NCBI RefSeq assembly: GCF_900102875.1 | Contig: NZ_FNGH01000006.1 | Span: 62,001 to 126,000 of the forward strand | From: Franzmannia pantelleriensis | Lineage (GTDB): Bacteria; Pseudomonadota; Gammaproteobacteria; Pseudomonadales; Halomonadaceae | Direction of reading: 5' to 3' | DNA: 64,000 bases | In this document: positions 60,750 to 64,000 of the stretch, piece after piece | How the letters are laid out: every line of letters starts with the position of its first letter | Position numbering within the stretch: the stretch's first letter is position 1 | Notes under the pieces: model-generated | What the model was told of the DNA's origin: nothing | The model's input: only the letters and a program-made list of their open reading frames with translations | Databases searched by the model: none | Position numbers and translations under genes: made by a program

Positions 60750-60824
60750 ATGCGAAGCATCATCTATATCATCGGCCTGATCGTCGTGGTCATGTTCGTG
60801 CTGTCGCTGCTCGGCATACGCTGA
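60750..60824 (+). CDS. 24-residue single-helix membrane peptide
   Basis: A tiny open frame, MRSIIYIIGLIVVVMFVL then SLLGIR and TGA, with AAGGAG seven bases before the ATG. It is one hydrophobic helix with Arg at each end, resembling the small hydrophobic proteins common in proteobacteria. It precedes the DUF2459-like gene by 20 bases and is likely to share its message. Coding status rests on the strong ribosome-binding site and the clean helix. Confidence 0.6.
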   Translation: MRSIIYIIGLIVVVMFVLSLLGIR

Positions 60825-60844
60825 GACAGCGGCAGGGGGTGGCC

Positions 60845-61450
60845 ATGTTCGGTACGTTCCGCTATCGGCTGCTGCTGGCGATAGGCGTGATGCTCGTCGC
60901 AACGCTGCTCAGCGGATGCGCCGCACGCGTCACCCCACAGGCCCAACTCGAGGCGCCCCAGCCGGTCTATCTGGTCGACCACAGCCGCCATGCCAGTCTG
61001 GTGATTCCCCACGAGGATGGCCTGACGCGCTACTCTTACGGGGAGTGGGGCTGGTACGTGGAGGGCCAGCGCGGAACCCTGGCGGGGCTATCGGCGCTGC
61101 TGTGGCCGACGCCGGGCGGGCTTGGGCGCAAGGAGCATGCTGCACTCGAGGTGCCGCCGCTACCGGCTCGGGTCACCCCCGAGGGGCGCCAGCGGGTACA
61201 TGCCCTCGAGGCGGAGGCCGAGCGGGTCGAGATGCTGCGTCAGCGACTCGATGCCTACCACGCCGAGGCCGCATCGCCAGCGGTGTACAGCGAGACGTAT
61301 GGTCTCTATTTCGTCCCGTATTCGCGTGACTACTGGGCCGCCCATCAGTCCAATCTCAAGGTCGTCGAGTGGCTCCAGGAGTTGGGCATGGAGGTACGAG
61401 GCTCGGCCTGGCTATCGCGCTGGCGAATCACGACGAGCTCGCGAGATTGA
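60845..61450 (+). CDS. DUF2459-like lipoprotein
   Basis: A 201-residue predicted lipoprotein with hydrophobic LLLAIGVMLVATLLSGC and the lipidated Cys at about 25. The mature domain starts QPVYLVDHSRHASLVIPHEDGLTRYSYGEWGWYVEG, close to the DUF2459 pattern (V-H-G/S-x-H-x-x-L... GEWxWY). It ends abruptly at SSRD. The ATG at 60845 follows a GGGGG run; the frame is open further upstream but lacks a signal peptide there. Function unknown. Confidence 0.7.
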   Translation: MFGTFRYRLLLAIGVMLVATLLSGCAARVTPQAQLEAPQPVYLVDHSRHASLVIPHEDGLTRYSYGEWGWYVEGQRGTLAGLSALLWPTPGGLGRKEHAALEVPPLPARVTPEGRQRVHALEAEAERVEMLRQRLDAYHAEAASPAVYSETYGLYFVPYSRDYWAAHQSNLKVVEWLQELGMEVRGSAWLSRWRITTSSRD

Positions 61451-61613
61451 GTTTCTATCACCTGGGTAATGGCAGAGCGTCATGCCTGGGTATGACAATT
61501 TGTGGCAGTGGCTTTTCTGGTTGCCGCGAGTGTGTATGCTGAATGGTGAGCCTTACCCTAACGCCGTAGCGGCGATGGCGGCGTAAACGCAGTTGACCAA
61601 GGGGAACTGATAA

Positions 61614-62600
61614 ATGGCACAACAATCGATGAGTGAACTCTCCCGAGATAACCGGGTACGCATCCTGGCCGGGGTGGCGGTAATCGCGCTGGTCTATGCG
61701 TTGATTGCCAGCTCGGGCGCCAGCTCGGCGCGTGAGGAGCGTGATAGCCTCGAGGAGCGCGTGGCGGTGCTGGAGAGCGAGAACGATGCGCTGCGCAGCG
61801 AAGTCGATACCTTCGCCGAGGCCCAGGGCAGCGTCGAAGACGCCCAGCAGGAGCTGGCCGCTCTGGAAGCCGAGACCGAAGATGCCCGTGAGCGTCTGGC
61901 GGAGGTCGAGAACGAGCTGGCCGATAGCGAGGCGCGACTGGCCGAGCAGGAGGCCGCCTTCGAGGCGCGCCAGGCCGAGCAGGAAGAGGAGCTCGAAGCA
62001 CGTCGCCAGGAGCAGGAAGACGAGCTTGCCACGCGTCGCGATGAACTCGAGGGGCAGATCGACGAACTCGAGCAGCAGGCCCAGTCCCTGGATGAGCAGG
62101 TTGCCCAGCATGAAGCCGAGCTCGAGACGCTGGAGACCCAAGCCAGCGAGGCACGTGATGCGCGCGACGCTGCCCGCCAGGAGTTCGAAGGTCTCGAGGA
62201 GCAGATCGCCGAGGCCGAAGGCCGCCAGGCCGAGCTTACTAGCCAGATCGATGCCGATCAGGACCGCATCGCCGCCCTGCAGGAGGAGATCGACACCCTC
62301 GACGGGCATGTCGAGGAGCGCGAGGCAACGCTTGATGAGCTGGACGCCCAGATCGCGGCATCCCAGCGCAGCTTCGACCATGTCGAAGAGGGCCTTGAAG
62401 CAGCGCTCACCGAGTATGAGGAAACCCAGGCACAGGTCGACGAGGCAGAAGCACGCCTCAACGAGCTCTCCGAGCAGACCAGCGCGCGGACTCAGCAGCT
62501 TGAGCGGCTCGAGGCTCAGCTGGTCAGTTGGCGCGATGAGCTCAGCGAGCTCGAAGCCGGTCTTGAAGCAGCCGCTGCCGATCAGGAAGAGGATGAATGA
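61614..62600 (+). CDS. Membrane-anchored long coiled-coil protein
   Basis: A 328-residue protein with one helix near the N-terminus (about 16-33, RILAGVAVIALVYALIAS). About 280 residues of almost unbroken Glu/Gln/Ala/Leu heptads follow (for example REERDSLEERVAVLESENDALRSEV and DARDAARQEFEGLEEQIAEAEG), strongly acidic at the end (DQEEDE). It resembles envelope spacer or tether proteins. The pseudo-repetitive coding makes family assignment unsafe. AAGGGGA precedes the ATG, and a strong terminator follows. Confidence 0.75.
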   Translation: MAQQSMSELSRDNRVRILAGVAVIALVYALIASSGASSAREERDSLEERVAVLESENDALRSEVDTFAEAQGSVEDAQQELAALEAETEDARERLAEVENELADSEARLAEQEAAFEARQAEQEEELEARRQEQEDELATRRDELEGQIDELEQQAQSLDEQVAQHEAELETLETQASEARDARDAARQEFEGLEEQIAEAEGRQAELTSQIDADQDRIAALQEEIDTLDGHVEEREATLDELDAQIAASQRSFDHVEEGLEAALTEYEETQAQVDEAEARLNELSEQTSARTQQLERLEAQLVSWRDELSELEAGLEAAAADQEEDE

Positions 62601-62630
62601 CCTGACGCCTGGCGTGTAGATGCCCTGATG

Positions 62631-62663
62631 CGGCGGCGAGGCTCCTGGCTCGCCGCCGTTTTT
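62631..62663 (+). terminator. Rho-independent terminator
   Basis: A perfect 10-bp stem CGGCGGCGAG/CTCGCCGCCG with an 8-base loop, followed by TTTTT. Confidence 0.92.
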
Positions 62664-62693
62664 CATGGGCAACGCTAAAGTTGAGTGCAGTGC

Positions 62694-62724
62694 TTGGTTA
62701 TACCGCCCGCTGCCGGGTTATACT
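62694..62724 (+). promoter_or_regulatory. Putative promoter of mrp
   Basis: TTGGTT (62694-62699) and TATACT (62719-62724) with a 19-bp gap, 58 bases before the GTG start. Confidence 0.4.
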
Positions 62725-62781
62725 CGCCGCTACACCGACCGGCCATGACCGGTCACCATGATTGACCAGCAGGAGTGAACC

Positions 62782-63585
62782 GTGATTGAAGGGGTAAAGC
62801 ATATCGTTGCCGTGGCCTCGGGCAAGGGGGGCGTTGGCAAGTCTACCGTGACCGTCAATCTGGCGCTGGCGATGGCCGCTGAAGGCTACCGCGTGGGACT
62901 GCTCGACGCTGATATTTATGGCCCCAGCCAGGCTCAGATGCTGGGGATCGGCGAGGGCGTGCGGCCGCAGCAGGCCGGTGAGAACCAATTCCAACCGCTC
63001 GAGGCTCACGGCATCCAGGCGATGTCGATGGCGTTCATGGTCGACATCAATGAGCCCATGGTGTGGCGTGGTCCGATGGTCGCCGGGGCCTTCCAGCAGA
63101 TGCTCAATCAGACTGCCTGGAACGATCTCGACTACCTGTTCATCGATATGCCGCCGGGTACCGGCGATATCCAGCTGACCCTGGCGCAGAAGGTGCCGGT
63201 GTCGGGGGCGGTGATCGTCACCACCCCACAGGACATTGCGCTGCTCGACGCGCGCAAGGGCATCGAGATGTTCCGCAAGGTCAATGTGCCGGTGCTCGGT
63301 GTGGTCGAGAACATGAGCCTGCACGTCTGCTCGGAGTGCGGGCACAGCGAGCCGATCTTTGGCGCCGGCGGCGGTGAGCGTATCGCCGAACAGTATCAGA
63401 CCAAGCTGCTCGGTCAGCTGCCGCTCACGCTGTCGATTCGCGAACAGTCAGACGGTGGCCGGCCGACGGTGATCAGCGATCCTGACAGCGAGGCGGCAGC
63501 GACATTCCGCGGCGTGGCGCGCGCAGTGGCCGAGGGCGTTCAGGGCCAGCAGAGCGAAGGCCCAGCCATCAGCTTCGGCGACTGA
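62782..63585 (+). CDS. apbC: Iron-sulfur cluster carrier ApbC (Mrp/NBP35 family)
   Basis: A 267-residue P-loop ATPase that carries and transfers Fe-S clusters. The deviant Walker A GKGGVGKST is at 14-22, the switch region is LLDADIYGPSQAQMLG, and the Walker B-like segment is IDMPPGTGDIQLTLAQKVP. The CxxC pair is in NMSLHVCSECGH. The DUF59 domain found at the N-terminus of many Mrp proteins is absent, so this is the short form. The GTG start follows AGGAG by six bases. A terminator separates it from dcd. Confidence 0.93.
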   Translation: MIEGVKHIVAVASGKGGVGKSTVTVNLALAMAAEGYRVGLLDADIYGPSQAQMLGIGEGVRPQQAGENQFQPLEAHGIQAMSMAFMVDINEPMVWRGPMVAGAFQQMLNQTAWNDLDYLFIDMPPGTGDIQLTLAQKVPVSGAVIVTTPQDIALLDARKGIEMFRKVNVPVLGVVENMSLHVCSECGHSEPIFGAGGGERIAEQYQTKLLGQLPLTLSIREQSDGGRPTVISDPDSEAAATFRGVARAVAEGVQGQQSEGPAISFGD

Positions 63586-63616
63586 GCGCGATAGCAGCAG
63601 CTTTGTATTCCTCTAG

Positions 63617-63647
63617 CGGGCCGTTATCATAACGGCCCGATTTCTTT
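63617..63647 (+). terminator. Rho-independent terminator of apbC
   Basis: A perfect 9-bp stem CGGGCCGTT/AACGGCCCG with a 5-base loop, followed by ATTTCTTT. Confidence 0.85.
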
Positions 63648-63694
63648 GTGCTGGCGCGACGGCGCGGCAGCTTTGCCCTATCAAGGACGCCCCG

Positions 63695-64000
63695 ATGAGC
63701 ATCAAATCCGATAAGTGGATCCGCCGCATGGCCGAGCGGGAAGGCATGATCGAACCGTTCGAGTCTGAGCAGGTGCGCTACGTCGACGAGCGCCGGGTGA
63801 TCTCCTACGGCACCTCGAGCTACGGTTACGATGTGCGCTGCGCCGATGACTTCAAGGTGTTCACCAACATCCACTCGGCGGTGGTCGATCCCAAGGCGTT
63901 CGATGAGAAGAGCTTCGTCGACATCAAGGGTGACGTCTGCGTGATTCCGCCCAACTCCTTTGCGCTGGCGCGCACGGTGGAGTATTTCCGCATTCCGCGC
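63695..64000 (+). CDS. dcd: dCTP deaminase (3' partial)
   Basis: Deaminates dCTP to dUTP, the precursor for dTMP. The first 102 codons are present, beginning [22 protein letters not shown]. The family signature [23 protein letters not shown] (about 36-58) and [20 protein letters not shown] follow, with the last including part of the active-site region. The window ends before the catalytic Glu and the C-terminal half. AAGGA lies 10 bases before the ATG. Confidence 0.95.
   Translation, partial: MSIKSDKWIRRMAEREGMIEPFESEQVRYVDERRVISYGTSSYGYDVRCADDFKVFTNIHSAVVDPKAFDEKSFVDIKGDVCVIPPNSFALARTVEYFRIPR

Noticed and set aside
61458-62672. A long leucine-rich frame antisense to the coiled-coil gene
   Set aside because: The Leu-rich pattern is the complement of Glu/Gln/Ala heptad codons and would look like a false membrane protein. 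There is no start context.

Overview
The window reads as a chromosomal segment of a GC-rich gammaproteobacterium. The best guess is a Halomonas-like member of the Halomonadaceae. The evidence is high-GC codon use, the gacA-uvrC-pgsA-tRNA block, lapA-lapB-ihfB, sdhE-ygfX-nadB, an RnfB-nth pair and many c-di-GMP and two-component genes. The genus is inferred from gene content only. I see no insertion sequence, prophage, CRISPR array or rRNA. Genes are tightly packed: no gene-free stretch exceeds about 250 bases. Both window edges cut genes: an SDR reductase on the left (5' end missing) and dcd on the right (3' end missing).

Layout. 1-6.4 kb: SDR reductase, a secreted helix-hairpin-helix protein, pyrF, lapB-lapA, ihfB, sdhE-ygfX, nadB. 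6.4-10.4 kb: tRNA-Leu, tRNA-Cys and tRNA-Gly, a decayed tRNA-Gly fragment, then pgsA, uvrC and gacA on the minus strand, and tRNA-Ala on the plus strand. 10.4-15.7 kb: argF, grxD, rnt, argG, a HlyU-like gene and a DUF294-type nucleotidyltransferase. 15.7-22.5 kb: a signalling block with an EAL-HDOD protein, then an overlapping minus-strand operon of CheY-like receiver, membrane-PAS-DnaQ exonuclease, a small two-helix protein and an SLC5-type transporter/histidine kinase of the CbrA/CrbS kind. 22.6-31.1 kb: GST, a squalene-synthase-like enzyme, a CstA-family transporter with a small CC-ending protein and an ArsA/Get3-like ATPase, a CsoSCA-like carbonic anhydrase protein, nth and rnfB/rsxB. 31.1-41.8 kb: a CHASE4-GGDEF cyclase, metG, polB, a membrane protein coupled to thiI, a second GST and two lipoproteins. 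41.8-53.6 kb: a very large class A PBP-like protein, an acyltransferase-like membrane protein coupled to a class A beta-lactamase-like protein, a parvulin, an ABC exporter, yejK, a DUF1269-TerB-ExoD-LapA run and YihY. 53.7-59.5 kb: a five-gene coupled operon with CHASE3 sensor kinase, receiver, YaiO-like barrel, HEAT-repeat membrane protein and family 2 glycosyltransferase. 59.5-64 kb: a serine hydrolase, a 24-residue membrane peptide, a DUF2459-like lipoprotein, an anchored coiled-coil protein, mrp/apbC and dcd.

Three blocks look like candidate new systems. (1) The receiver / membrane-PAS-exonuclease / small membrane protein / SLC5-kinase operon: a nuclease built into a membrane sensor chassis within a nutrient-sensing two-component operon. 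(2) The CstA / CC-protein / ArsA-like ATPase trio, with a perfect inverted repeat ahead of cstA. (3) The sensor kinase / receiver / YaiO / HEAT / GT2 operon, which looks like a dedicated surface-polysaccharide module. Smaller finds are a dispersed intergenic palindromic repeat (two copies), a pair of operator-like repeats spaced exactly 21 bp, and a tRNA-Gly 3'-end remnant.
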